Counted from the stretch's first letter, positions 6,229 to 13,796 are shown. The stretch: DNA of 64,000 bases from Candidatus Proelusimicrobium tauri (GCA_002311025.1 DBYY01000007.1:1-64000), one strand, 5' to 3'. Translations and numbers: made by a program. The notes: generated by a model from the letters alone, not told the origin.

Positions 6229-7821
6229 CTACCATTTATGGTCAATACGACCAGGATTACCTCTTCTTCCAACTGGACGTAATGCTTGAATGCTATGATA
6301 CATGTCTAAATAAACATTATCAACACCTGTAACCGCATTGATTCTATCAACAGTATCAGACTTGACAAAAGCACCGTTCAAAACAGGTAAACTTGCAAAG
6401 ATACGTCCTGTATGCCAATAGTTCAAAGTAGATTTAAACTCACCGTGAACCTCGTTAGGCTTTGTTCTGTAATCTTCGTATCTGCTTTGATAACCAAAAG
6501 GCTTATTATCAACAACATTACCGTCAGTATCATAAACTGTATCACCTTGAGCATAAATCTCTTTATTGTAAACAGCCTCTTCACCGATATGTTCAAACAT
6601 AGGCCAGAAATAAGCCTCTTTCGTATCTCTCGTCCACATCTTAGACAAACCTTGTTGATACATAGTCTTAGGTTGAACATTAACAATAGCAATAACAAAA
6701 CCGTGTTCAACAAATGTCTTTGTGAAACCGTGAGATTTTTGAGCAGAGAACGCATGACCTGCCATATTACCTTGAGGCGATGTGGTATCAGTAGAAGATG
6801 TCTGTAAAACCTCTGAAACAACGACAGGGGATTTACCACCACCGAGATATTCAGGTCTTTGTAATCTGCTATCAGGGATTCTAACACCGAAATGAGCAAG
6901 AGTATTTTCAACATACCTATAACCTGCTCTGGCTGAGAGTTCGGCCCAGAGTTGTAATTGAAATGCTTGTCTTAAAGTTCTAATATCAGTAGCAGTTGCC
7001 GAAGACAAATCAGCAGTACCTTTTAAACCTTTATTATATTTAAGAGATTCACCAACAGGAATATTACCTGAAGTGTCAACCAAAACAGATTGAGTAGTAG
7101 AACCAGAACCACCAACCATACCACCAGTCTTTAAATCAGAATTAACACCAAAATGTTCAATACCTCTTAAATTGAAACCACCGTCACCTTCAATAGCAAC
7201 AGGAACAGAATCTGAACCAACGGGGATAGTCACGGCAGGACCTCTCTGAGGCCACGGTAAACAACTTGTAAAATAATCGTGATTCCAATTTCTCATTTGA
7301 AGAGTAGTATTAGTAGTAGAATCTGAACCACTAGCCGTAGAAAGACCTATCTCAGTTTGTAAATTCTCGTCACGATACCACTCATTATAAATCTTTGCGT
7401 ATGCTCTAAAAGGCAAAGCACTTACAGTTAAAGCACTAGCCAAACCTGTAGGAACACCTAAATAATCTGCTAAAGAACCTACAGAGGCATTAGTAATACT
7501 AATAGTAGGAACTACAGGCGCTTGAGTGGGGTCATTATCTTTACCACCAGTTATAAACTCTTCCCAATCGTCCCAAATAATTCTATTAGGAACAAACCAA
7601 TAATGCGTAGTAACATCAATTTGCGACATAATAGGTGCGAGAAGAGGGGATAATCTCACAACCATATCTGTCTTAAAATTAATTCTATCACCGGGAAGAA
7701 CCTCTAAACACTCACAGGGAACCAATTCACCTAATTGCTGTGTCTGTAATCTCTCATGTGATAGATTGTGCATAGCGCGTCTTTTGAACGCTGGACCAAT
7801 TTCACTAAATAATATACTCAT
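6229..7821 (-). CDS. Microvirus major capsid protein VP1
   Basis: A 530-residue major capsid protein. Typical signatures are CLEVLPGDRINFKTDMVVRL and THYWFVPNRIIWDDWEEF in the first 90 residues, PRPEYLGG-like QRPEYLGGG around residue 320, and the C-terminal ALRPVG...GRIDHKW. The body is a beta-barrel with Ser/Thr/Gly-rich loops; the region around 220-270 is the likely variable surface loop. AAGGAG lies 10 bp before the ATG, and the ATG overlaps the stop of the upstream 39-residue ORF as ATGA. Confidence 0.95.
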   Translation of the reverse strand: MSILFSEIGPAFKRRAMHNLSHERLQTQQLGELVPCECLEVLPGDRINFKTDMVVRLSPLLAPIMSQIDVTTHYWFVPNRIIWDDWEEFITGGKDNDPTQAPVVPTISITNASVGSLADYLGVPTGLASALTVSALPFRAYAKIYNEWYRDENLQTEIGLSTASGSDSTTNTTLQMRNWNHDYFTSCLPWPQRGPAVTIPVGSDSVPVAIEGDGGFNLRGIEHFGVNSDLKTGGMVGGSGSTTQSVLVDTSGNIPVGESLKYNKGLKGTADLSSATATDIRTLRQAFQLQLWAELSARAGYRYVENTLAHFGVRIPDSRLQRPEYLGGGKSPVVVSEVLQTSSTDTTSPQGNMAGHAFSAQKSHGFTKTFVEHGFVIAIVNVQPKTMYQQGLSKMWTRDTKEAYFWPMFEHIGEEAVYNKEIYAQGDTVYDTDGNVVDNKPFGYQSRYEDYRTKPNEVHGEFKSTLNYWHTGRIFASLPVLNGAFVKSDTVDRINAVTGVDNVYLDMYHSIQALRPVGRRGNPGRIDHKW

Positions 7822-7937
7822 TTATTACACTCCTTCATAATAAGACGTCTACTATCTGCTAAAGTATCTTCTAAATGATGTTCAACCAATACAGATAAAG
7901 AAACATAATTAACCAAATCAAAATAATTATCTTCCAT
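7818..7937 (-). CDS. Small phage ORF upstream of VP1
   Basis: A 39-residue acidic ORF (starting MEDNYFDLVNYVSLSVLVEH) with AAAGGAG seven bases before the ATG. It ends in an ATGA overlap with VP1, so its translation should feed ribosomes into the capsid gene. The VP1 binding site lies in its last codons. No similarity is recognised. Confidence 0.6.
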   Translation of the reverse strand: MEDNYFDLVNYVSLSVLVEHHLEDTLADSRRLIMKECNK

Positions 7938-7939
7938 TT

Positions 7940-8059
7940 TTATTCTCCTTTCGTCGGAATAATTTCAATAATTTCTTTAACAAACTTGGCAAGTATGGTA
8001 AGACAACTAATGCCAAATGTAATCCACTTTGCGAGGGAAATTTTTTGTTCATTTGCCAT
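7940..8059 (-). CDS. Small phage membrane-like ORF
   Basis: A 39-residue ORF (starting MANEQKISLAKWITFGISCL) with AAGGAG eight bases before the ATG. Residues 10-34 could form one amphipathic or membrane helix. It overlaps the end of orf80 by 11 bp and ends 2 bp before the next small ORF. Function unknown; a small lysis protein is one option. Confidence 0.6.
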   Translation of the reverse strand: MANEQKISLAKWITFGISCLTILAKFVKEIIEIIPTKGE

Positions 8060-8291
8060 TTTTCAACTCCTTAAAATCACAACCGTTAACATTGTTTAAA
8101 TATTCACCTGCTAACAAAGTTTCATAAGGACATTTATCAGTAAACACCTGTAAACGATAAACACCTTCATATAAAGTAGGCAATAAAGAAAAACCTAAAG
8201 CCTCTTTTTTATAAGTTTCCTTAAAATACTGCTTAAGATTTGCGAAAAAATCGCTTAAAATAATATTATCCATCTTGATTTTATCTTCCAT
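8049..8291 (-). CDS. Phage hypothetical protein (orf80)
   Basis: An 80-residue soluble protein, rich in Lys, Leu and aromatic residues, with no membrane segment. It occupies the place where gokushoviruses carry the non-structural VP5, but I see no convincing VP5 motif. The start overlaps the end of orf52 by 11 bp. Confidence 0.6.
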   Translation of the reverse strand: MEDKIKMDNIILSDFFANLKQYFKETYKKEALGFSLLPTLYEGVYRLQVFTDKCPYETLLAGEYLNNVNGCDFKELKNGK

Positions 8292-8439
8292 AATTACTCC
8301 TAAAAAACATCTCTTTTTGTCTTGCTAAAGTAGAATCTATTCTTGCTTTAGTAATACCTCTTTTAATACCTTTGCAAATATCCAAGAGGGGTAGAACAAC
8401 ACTAGCAAAATACAAAACAACCAACATCTTTTGTTTCAT
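8281..8439 (-). CDS. Phage small membrane protein (orf52)
   Basis: A 52-residue ORF. The start at 8439 (MKQKMLVVLYFASVVLPLLD) follows AGAGGAAA; a TTG further upstream is less likely. Residues 4-20 are one hydrophobic helix and the rest is basic. In the excised circle its ATG would overlap the stop codon of the restored rep as ATGA (8436-8439), which supports both reading frames. Confidence 0.65.
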   Translation of the reverse strand: MKQKMLVVLYFASVVLPLLDICKGIKRGITKARIDSTLARQKEMFFRSNYGR

Positions 8440-8540
8440 AATTTTCCTCTTTTTAAAGAAAGTCTGGAACAACTATTCTTCCACAACTGTTCTTCTCTTT
8501 CACGTTCTGATATATGTCTTTCAGAATCGTAATCCAATAA
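8436..8540 (-). pseudogene. Displaced 3' end of the phage rep gene
   Basis: Read on the minus strand in the frame fixed by the attachment site, 8540-8436 gives 34 codons beginning LLDYDSERHISEREREEQLW and ending at TGA. This very charged tail resembles the ends of microvirus Rep proteins. Joining it to the NKNYHK end of the integrated rep through the shared 19-bp repeat gives one uninterrupted ORF of 283 codons. It has no start of its own here. Confidence 0.82.
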
Positions 8541-8567
8541 CTTGTGATAATTTTTATTATGTTAACT
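8540..8567 (+). other. Right attachment site: chromosomal dif (attR)
   Basis: Left arm ACTTGTGATAA (8540-8550), centre TTTTTA (8551-8556), right arm TTATGTTAACT (8557-8567). The right arm differs from the E. coli and B. subtilis dif arms (TTATGTTAAAT, TTATGTAAACT, from memory) at one position each. This is the standard 11-6-11 XerC/XerD site. dif resolves chromosome dimers at the terminus, and the site remains intact after phage integration because the phage supplies an identical left arm. Confidence 0.85.
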
Positions 8568-8899
8568 TATTTATGTAAAAAAAGCGTTTTTAATAAACTT
8601 ACAAATAAAATTAACAAAATCAAAATTGTATCGTTTTTACCATTATTTTTATAGTGTATTTAATAAATTTTCTAAATATTTTTTAATAGCAGAATAGCAA
8701 CTTATAAAATTAGCGGTTATTTTTGTAATAAAAAAGTAAAAATATGGTCTTATTTTGATTTATAAAGTATCAATATACTATATAATATTGGAATAATTTT
8801 TACACCAAAATAAACAAATTATTGATTTTTACAAAAAGCCAAAAAACCGGAAAATTTGTTAAAAAGTTGGCAACAGGCAAACTCCCCATTTTTTTCAAC

Positions 8900-8953
8900 T
8901 TGCGATTTAAGCGTTTTGGGGTACCTAGGGTATACCCCATTTTAAAATCGCAA
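8900..8953. repeat. Nested two-part palindrome near dif
   Basis: Outer arms TTGCGATTT (8900-8908) and AAATCGCAA (8945-8953) enclose inner arms TGGGGTA (8917-8923) and TACCCCA (8933-8939) with a 9-nt centre. Both pairs are perfect. It could be a protein-binding site or a hairpin. Confidence 0.7.
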
Positions 8954-9234
8954 AATGGCAAAATCTGATTTTTAGGATTTTTAGGGTTTATAACATATTA
9001 AGCCAAAGCAGAAAGAAGGGCATTATAAAAGAAACTTAAGGAAAAACCTTCTTATTATCTAACTATTCGGATAAAAATTTTGCTTATGGGGGTTACGACG
9101 ATAAAAGATATCCGCTAAGAGAAAAAATAAAAGGGAAAAAACTATCTTTACGACGATATTTTGCTGAAAAAGGGAAAAACTAATTAAAAAAAAAGAGATC
9201 CAGACGGTACCCCTCTGAAGATAATAGAAAAAAC

Positions 9235-9277
9235 AAAGGGGGAATAAGAATTATTTTTTATTTCTTTCCCCCTTTTT
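9235..9277. repeat. 10-bp inverted repeat followed by a T-run
   Basis: AAAGGGGGAA (9235-9244) and TTCCCCCTTT (9266-9275) with a 21-nt loop. T residues follow. A terminator is possible, but no gene feeds it. Confidence 0.45.
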
Positions 9278-9469
9278 CTTTACTTTTTAGACGGAATCCC
9301 CCCTGCTTTTTTCTATTTAAAGAATAAAGTTATTTTCCTTTTTTACATAAAGGAAACAGGGAAGTTCCCCCCAGCAATAAAAACGTGTTTTAAGCCAAAA
9401 TAGGCTCATTTCCCCCCTTATTTAAAACAAGCAAATAATTTTTCCCCCATCCAATTAAACTTTCCGGGA

Positions 9470-9506
9470 TGACAAAGAAAACTCCCCTGCCGGAAAACAG
9501 GGGAGT
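9470..9506 (-). terminator. Terminator after the exported-protein gene
   Basis: A 9-bp stem ACTCCCCTG / CAGGGGAGT (9481-9489 with 9498-9506), followed on the minus strand by TTTCTTT. It lies 45 bp after the stop of the gene at 9552. Confidence 0.85.
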
Positions 9507-9551
9507 AAGGAACATATACACGGATAAAATTTATCTTTTACAAGGCGTAAA

Positions 9552-10103
9552 CTAATTTACTTTAACATATTTATAATAATCTTGGGAAAGGAGTTTAGCC
9601 AAAGAATAAGCGCCCTTAAAATCGTTTGCTTTTGCTTTTTGAACCACCTGTCCGGCGCGGATAAGCAAATTACTTTTTATTTGATAAGAGATATTTCTAT
9701 CATAACCTTTAAGATAGTTAAAAATTGCGGCACTCTTGCGAAAATACTCTTGTTTTTCCTGAATATCGCTTTCCGCGCGCATTTGTCCGATATAATGTTT
9801 AATATACTCATTTTTCTTACGGGCACTGCGTATAACACTGTATTTTGTTTGTGTGATAGGGGCAACATAGACATCGCTTTTAATATTTTTATACATTGTT
9901 GAATTAAAAGAACTTAAGACGGAAATAATCTCCGCATCAATGCTCTGTGTATTATTAAGATACTCTTTTTCTACCTGTTGTTTTAGCAAGGCTAATTGTG
10001 CCTTAAAGTTAGTTATGTCAAACTCTACTAATCTATTATCTTTTGCATAAACCTGCATAAAGCAGAGTAGAAGAATTATTGTTATTATAGTTTTCTTTAT
10101 CAT
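9552..10103 (-). CDS. Exported hypothetical protein, probable DtxR-like regulon member
   Basis: A 183-residue protein with a clear Sec signal peptide (residues 1-20, cleavage after VYA-KD). The mature part is helical with many Lys, Gln and Tyr, no cysteines, and no motif I recognise; two segments (25-50 and 120-180) look like coiled coils. AAGGAG precedes the ATG. Its promoter overlaps a perfect palindrome and faces a DtxR/MntR-like gene, so metal-dependent control is likely, and a role in metal handling at the cell surface is an inference from that context only. Confidence 0.65.
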   Translation of the reverse strand: MIKKTIITIILLLCFMQVYAKDNRLVEFDITNFKAQLALLKQQVEKEYLNNTQSIDAEIISVLSSFNSTMYKNIKSDVYVAPITQTKYSVIRSARKKNEYIKHYIGQMRAESDIQEKQEYFRKSAAIFNYLKGYDRNISYQIKSNLLIRAGQVVQKAKANDFKGAYSLAKLLSQDYYKYVKVN

Positions 10104-10121
10104 TTTATTTTCTCCTTATTT

Positions 10122-10168
10122 TGTTAGTTTACACTAACATTATATCAAAAAACAAAAAAAGTTGTCAA
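10122..10168 (-). promoter_or_regulatory. Consensus promoter overlapped by a palindromic operator
   Basis: TTGACA (10163-10168) and TATAAT (10139-10144) are separated by 18 bp. Immediately downstream, over the transcription start, is TGTTAGT-TTAC-ACTAACA (10122-10139), a perfect 7-bp inverted repeat of the TTAG/CTAA type bound by many DtxR-family repressors. The position would block initiation of the 9552-10103 gene. Confidence 0.75.
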
Positions 10169-10281
10169 TATATTTTAGCAAGACAAATAATAAAAAATAT
10201 CTTTTACAAAATTTTTAATATGTTAAATATAACTAACTTTATAAAGAGAATAATAATATATTATTTTTGTGCTTTCTTTGC

Positions 10282-10293
10282 TATAATAAAAAT
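10282..10293 (+). promoter_or_regulatory. Extended -10 promoter, leaderless start
   Basis: TGC-TATAAT (TATAAT at 10282-10287) ends six bases before the ATG at 10294. Transcription would begin at or next to the start codon, and no Shine-Dalgarno sequence is present. Confidence 0.6.
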
Positions 10294-10659
10294 ATGACTA
10301 TATCGGAATCAAAAGAAAATTATTTGGAAATAATTTATATCTTAAGCCAGAAATCTAATAAGGTTAAAGCGATAGATATTGCCAAAAATTTAAACTTTTC
10401 CCGTGCTAGCGTAAGCGTTGCTTTAAAGCAGTTAAAGCAAGCAAAGTATATTAATGTAGGGGAAGATTCTTCCATCACCTTAACACCAAAAGGACGCGCT
10501 TTTGCTTTGGGCGTTTACGAAAAGCACGAAATACTTTCCGCCTGGCTTGTTTCCATCGGTGTAAGCCAGCAAACCGCCCTTGAAGATGCCTGCAAAATTG
10601 AGCATATAATTTCCGAAGAAAGTTTTACTGCTATCAAAAAACATCTAAAAAAGAAATAG
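10294..10659 (+). CDS. DtxR/MntR-family metal-dependent transcriptional regulator (short)
   Basis: A 121-residue protein. The start MTISESKENYLEIIY is the usual start of the family; a TTG nine codons earlier overlaps the -10 box and is rejected. Residues 5-65 form a winged helix (AIDIAKNLNFSRASVSVALKQL is the recognition helix), and residues 70-115 are the first part of the metal-binding dimerisation domain, with H (KHEIL) and E/C/H residues (EDACKIEH). The C-terminal SH3-like domain of long DtxR proteins is absent, as in MntR. It probably controls the divergent gene through the palindrome at 10122-10139. Confidence 0.85.
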   Translation: MTISESKENYLEIIYILSQKSNKVKAIDIAKNLNFSRASVSVALKQLKQAKYINVGEDSSITLTPKGRAFALGVYEKHEILSAWLVSIGVSQQTALEDACKIEHIISEESFTAIKKHLKKK

Positions 10660-10683
10660 TTTTTAAATTAAATAAACAGACAA

Positions 10684-10722
10684 AAAACAACCCCGATTCT
10701 TTTTTAGAACCGGGGTTGTTTT
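10684..10722. terminator. Bidirectional terminator
   Basis: A perfect 12-bp stem AAAACAACCCCG (10684-10695) with its complement (10711-10722), with T/A tracts on both sides. It separates the convergent regulator and pilin-like genes. Confidence 0.9.
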
Positions 10723-10746
10723 AGATTCTTTGTTTTAATTAAACTA

Positions 10747-13638
10747 TTATCCGTTGGTACAGCCTTTACTATATTCTTCATTTATCAAAACACCAGCATC
10801 ATAAGTATAGACACCATAACATTTTTCATTAAATATCATTTTTAATTTTCCGCTCCAACCATATTTTTCAAAGCAGGAACTATTACTACTCGCAGGAACA
10901 CAAGTATCTATTTGCTGACCATTTTTATAAACATTTAAACACTGTGTAGTACCTCCATAACAATCAACAACAGCGAACGTTATATCTTCTTTAAGTTCTT
11001 CTTTACAGCCAGTGCCTTCGGCATTGGCTTGACAGGCATCCATTTTCACACCATCTTTAAAGATAATGCAGGTACCCGTCTCATAACAAACGATTTCTTC
11101 GTCCTTACCTTCAATACATCCGCCATGACCATTGCTATAGCAGGTGCCTTGTTCTTTGCCGTTTTCATCATACATAACACACATAGCACTTTCCCCCGTA
11201 CCACACTTATAGGTATAACCACCACTTGAAGTTTCTTTTTCTTTACAGCCGGTGCCATCGTCATTGGCTTGGCACCAGTCGGTCTTTTTACCATCTTTAT
11301 AAGTCGTACATTGGCCTTTCATACAGACAATTTCTTCCCCTTTACCTTCAATACAGCCGTCTTTACCGTTGCTATAACATACGTTACCATCAGCATCTTT
11401 ACATTCCCAGCCATTGCAAGTATAACCACCAGAAGAAGAGCCCTCTTCTTTACAGCCGTCGCCGGTAGTGTTAATAGCACAAATACCTACTTCTTTTCCG
11501 TTTTCATACCAGTGACATTCTTCTTTTTCTTTATAGCAGGCAAGTTCTAAGCCGTCACCTTTTATACATTCACCTTTACCGTTGTTATAGCAGGTTTTAC
11601 CCCAATCGTCTGTGCAGGTAAAGACATCACATTTAAGACCGTTGGAAGAACCGCCTTCATCCACGCAGCCGGTTAACTCATCATTTGCTTTGCAAGTTCC
11701 TTCTGGTGTACCACATATTCCAGTAGCACCGTCACACTTAATAGTTTCCTTTCCGTTCTCATAAGTCTTGCATATTTTATTACCATCAGAAAACACAGTG
11801 CAATAAAACCCGCTACCACCAAACTCGCTAACACAACTATCCGCATAACCACCATCAAGTGATCCTTGGCATTTGCCAATTTCTTTGCCGTTTTCATCAT
11901 AGAAAGTACACATGCCTTCGTCGTTACATTTAAACGTTTTGCCACCTGATGAAGAAGAACCGCCTTCTTCCGCACAACCGTTTAAACTGTCATTTGCTGT
12001 ACATTTACCTATGGGTTTACCTTCACCATCATAAATAGAGCACACACCCTTTTTGCTACATTTATAGGAGTATTTGCCATCAACAAAGGTTTCACAGGTG
12101 CCATCGTCATAGCAATATGTTCCGCTATAACCAACTTTCTCTAAACAAGAGTGATCGTTATAGTTGCAGGAATAATATAAAGCACCATTATCGTCAAAAC
12201 ATTCGCATTTACCATTTTGGCAGGTTGTTTGACAGTAGGAAGAAGAACCACTTGAAGAACCGCTTTCTTCTGCGCAACCGGTGAGAGTTTCATTTGCTTT
12301 GCAAGAACCACCACTGTAGGCACAAGTTCCATCATCAGCGTAGCATTTCATAACCTCTTCGCCGTTCTCAAAGGTTTTACAGATTTTGTCTTTTCCTTCG
12401 CCATAACAGTAAGACCCGTTACCAGCATATTCTTTGGCACAACCGCTTTCTATTTTGCCTTCATCGCATTTTCCGATTTCATTACCTTTTTCATCGTAGA
12501 AATAGCAAACACCCTCTTTACATTTAAAGGTTACTCCACTAGAACCGCCTTCTTCTCTACAACCGTTCATAGAGGTATTGGCAGGGCAGGTTTTACCGTC
12601 TATAGATTCGCAAGTATTTGTAGCATAATCACACTGTAATATTTTATTTCCGTTGTCATCAAACTGAACACAATATTCTTTAGTGCAGACCTTTCCGCTA
12701 AAAGTATATTTCTTTGCACAGTCATAATCTACTTTATCGCCAGCAAGTACAGAACAACCGTCAATTTTTTCCCCTTCTTGTTCGGTCCAACATTCGCCTG
12801 TGCCTAAATTGCAGTATGCTTGTTGGGTTACGCAAGCATTACCTTCTTTATTGATCGGGCAAGAGGAAATTTCTTCGTCGTCTTTATAGGTAATGCAAAC
12901 ACCTTTATCTTTAAAACACTTAAAGGTCTGTTTTGCGCAACCTGTGCCTTCTTTGTTAACCCATTCTTTATTACAATCAGTGCCTTCTAAAACCATTCCG
13001 TCTTTATATTCCGCACACCAATCCTTTTCACAAATAAAGCCGTTTCTATCATTGGCGCAACCCGTACCTTCTTTATTTCTTCCGTCAAGACATTTACCTA
13101 TAATTTTATCGCCATCATAAAGATAGCAAGTATACTCATTACAAACGATATTAGTGCTACCTCCTCCAGAAGAAATTTCCGGTATTTCCTTTGTGTTAAC
13201 ATCAAAGCCAAGTGCTTTACAAATTTCATTATCTTCAGGCGTGCAATATAGTTTTCCGGTATCATAATCAATGGCAAGTTCATAGTTCCATCTTGCTTCG
13301 CGCTTTGCAATAGATTGCGAAAGGACATCGCCGTAGATAGTATAGTCAAAGTATTGGTCTGAGAAGGTATCCCCTTCAACATCTTTGCCGTCTTTATCCT
13401 TTAAGTCTATGGGTAAAGCATACATACTTGAAGTATAACTACCGCGCCTTGCAATGTAGTTTGCTTGCGCTTTGGCAATGTTTTGAAGAGTCGTAACCCC
13501 TTGCGCTGCCCTTGTTCTTTCAACAGCGCGATTATAACTCGGTAATGCTACTGCCGCAAGCACACTGATAACAAGCACAACTATCAGTAGTTCCGTAAGG
13601 GTAAAACCCTTTTTGTTTTTACGTTTAAATTTAAACAT
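10747..13638 (-). CDS. Giant type IV prepilin-like protein with a Cys-rich repeat tail
   Basis: A 963-residue protein. Residues 1-11 are a basic leader ending in G11, cut before F12 by prepilin peptidase; FTLTELLIVVLVISVLAAVAL is the pilin helix with the conserved Glu at mature position 5. Residues 35-130 follow ordinary pilin sequence. From about 125 to 963 the protein holds about 85 cysteines in repeats of roughly 12-16 residues of the type C-x(2)-Y-x-(D/E)-x-G-K-x(4)-C, for example YENGKEVGIC and YDENGKEIGKC, broken up by Gly/Ser linkers such as EEGGSSSSGG. Ordinary pilins have 120-200 residues. The repeats are probably a chain of disulfide-closed beta hairpins, making this a long surface adhesin or minor pilin. 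The gene is single and has its own promoter and terminator. Confidence 0.85.
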   Translation of the reverse strand: MFKFKRKNKKGFTLTELLIVVLVISVLAAVALPSYNRAVERTRAAQGVTTLQNIAKAQANYIARRGSYTSSMYALPIDLKDKDGKDVEGDTFSDQYFDYTIYGDVLSQSIAKREARWNYELAIDYDTGKLYCTPEDNEICKALGFDVNTKEIPEISSGGGSTNIVCNEYTCYLYDGDKIIGKCLDGRNKEGTGCANDRNGFICEKDWCAEYKDGMVLEGTDCNKEWVNKEGTGCAKQTFKCFKDKGVCITYKDDEEISSCPINKEGNACVTQQAYCNLGTGECWTEQEGEKIDGCSVLAGDKVDYDCAKKYTFSGKVCTKEYCVQFDDNGNKILQCDYATNTCESIDGKTCPANTSMNGCREEGGSSGVTFKCKEGVCYFYDEKGNEIGKCDEGKIESGCAKEYAGNGSYCYGEGKDKICKTFENGEEVMKCYADDGTCAYSGGSCKANETLTGCAEESGSSSGSSSYCQTTCQNGKCECFDDNGALYYSCNYNDHSCLEKVGYSGTYCYDDGTCETFVDGKYSYKCSKKGVCSIYDGEGKPIGKCTANDSLNGCAEEGGSSSSGGKTFKCNDEGMCTFYDENGKEIGKCQGSLDGGYADSCVSEFGGSGFYCTVFSDGNKICKTYENGKETIKCDGATGICGTPEGTCKANDELTGCVDEGGSSNGLKCDVFTCTDDWGKTCYNNGKGECIKGDGLELACYKEKEECHWYENGKEVGICAINTTGDGCKEEGSSSGGYTCNGWECKDADGNVCYSNGKDGCIEGKGEEIVCMKGQCTTYKDGKKTDWCQANDDGTGCKEKETSSGGYTYKCGTGESAMCVMYDENGKEQGTCYSNGHGGCIEGKDEEIVCYETGTCIIFKDGVKMDACQANAEGTGCKEELKEDITFAVVDCYGGTTQCLNVYKNGQQIDTCVPASSNSSCFEKYGWSGKLKMIFNEKCYGVYTYDAGVLINEEYSKGCTNG

Positions 13639-13720
13639 TTTATTTCTCCCTTTATTTCAAAAAACTTTGCTTGTAAACATAAACATACTAACTTAACAAA
13701 TTAATTTACTTTTTTAACAA

Positions 13721-13787
13721 GTTAGATAAAAGAAAAATCAGCAATTTAAACACTGCCTTTTTGGGCACAGTACGCCTATTATCTAAC
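13721..13787 (-). promoter_or_regulatory. Structured 5' leader of the giant pilin gene
   Basis: GTTAGATAA (13721-13729) pairs perfectly with TTATCTAAC (13779-13787), closing a loop that contains a small hairpin (TGCC / GGCA around a six-base loop). It lies just downstream of the predicted transcription start and about 80-150 nt before the ATG at 13638. It could be a cis-regulatory RNA or an operator. I could not match it to a known riboswitch. Confidence 0.5.
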
Positions 13788-13796
13788 TCTATTATA

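Larger units (their letters stand above)
3986..8567 (-). mobile_element. Integrated Microviridae (gokushovirus-like) prophage
   Basis: A complete small ssDNA phage genome of 4,554 bp between two dif-like sites, with every gene on the minus strand. Read in transcription order it carries the rep 3' end, orf52, orf80, two 39-residue ORFs, VP1, VP3-like, orf50, VP2, an Arg-rich packaging peptide and rep. VP1, VP2 and Rep are clearly recognisable. No recombinase is present, so the host XerC/XerD pair must carry out integration, as described for other gokushovirus prophages and XerCD-dependent elements. Genes overlap or abut with good binding sites and no frameshifts, so the element looks intact except for the split rep. 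Confidence 0.93.
8568..9480. other. Gene-free, AT-rich terminus DNA with palindromes
   Basis: No credible ORF in about 980 bp to the next gene. It contains a nested palindrome (8900-8953), a 10-bp inverted repeat AAAGGGGGAA / TTCCCCCTTT (9235-9244 and 9266-9275) followed by T residues, and several runs of five or six C residues between 9260 and 9450. It directly follows dif. Confidence 0.6.

Noticed and set aside
6412..6914. Alternative ORFs within the VP1 gene on both strands
   Set aside because: Unlikely amino-acid composition, no binding sites, fully covered by VP1.
8372..8578. Plus-strand ORF crossing attR
   Set aside because: It is antisense to orf52 and the rep tail, and would be broken by excision.
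10747..13638. Several 60-100-residue ORFs on both strands inside the pilin gene
   Set aside because: They are shadows of the repetitive coding sequence; none has a binding site or sensible composition.
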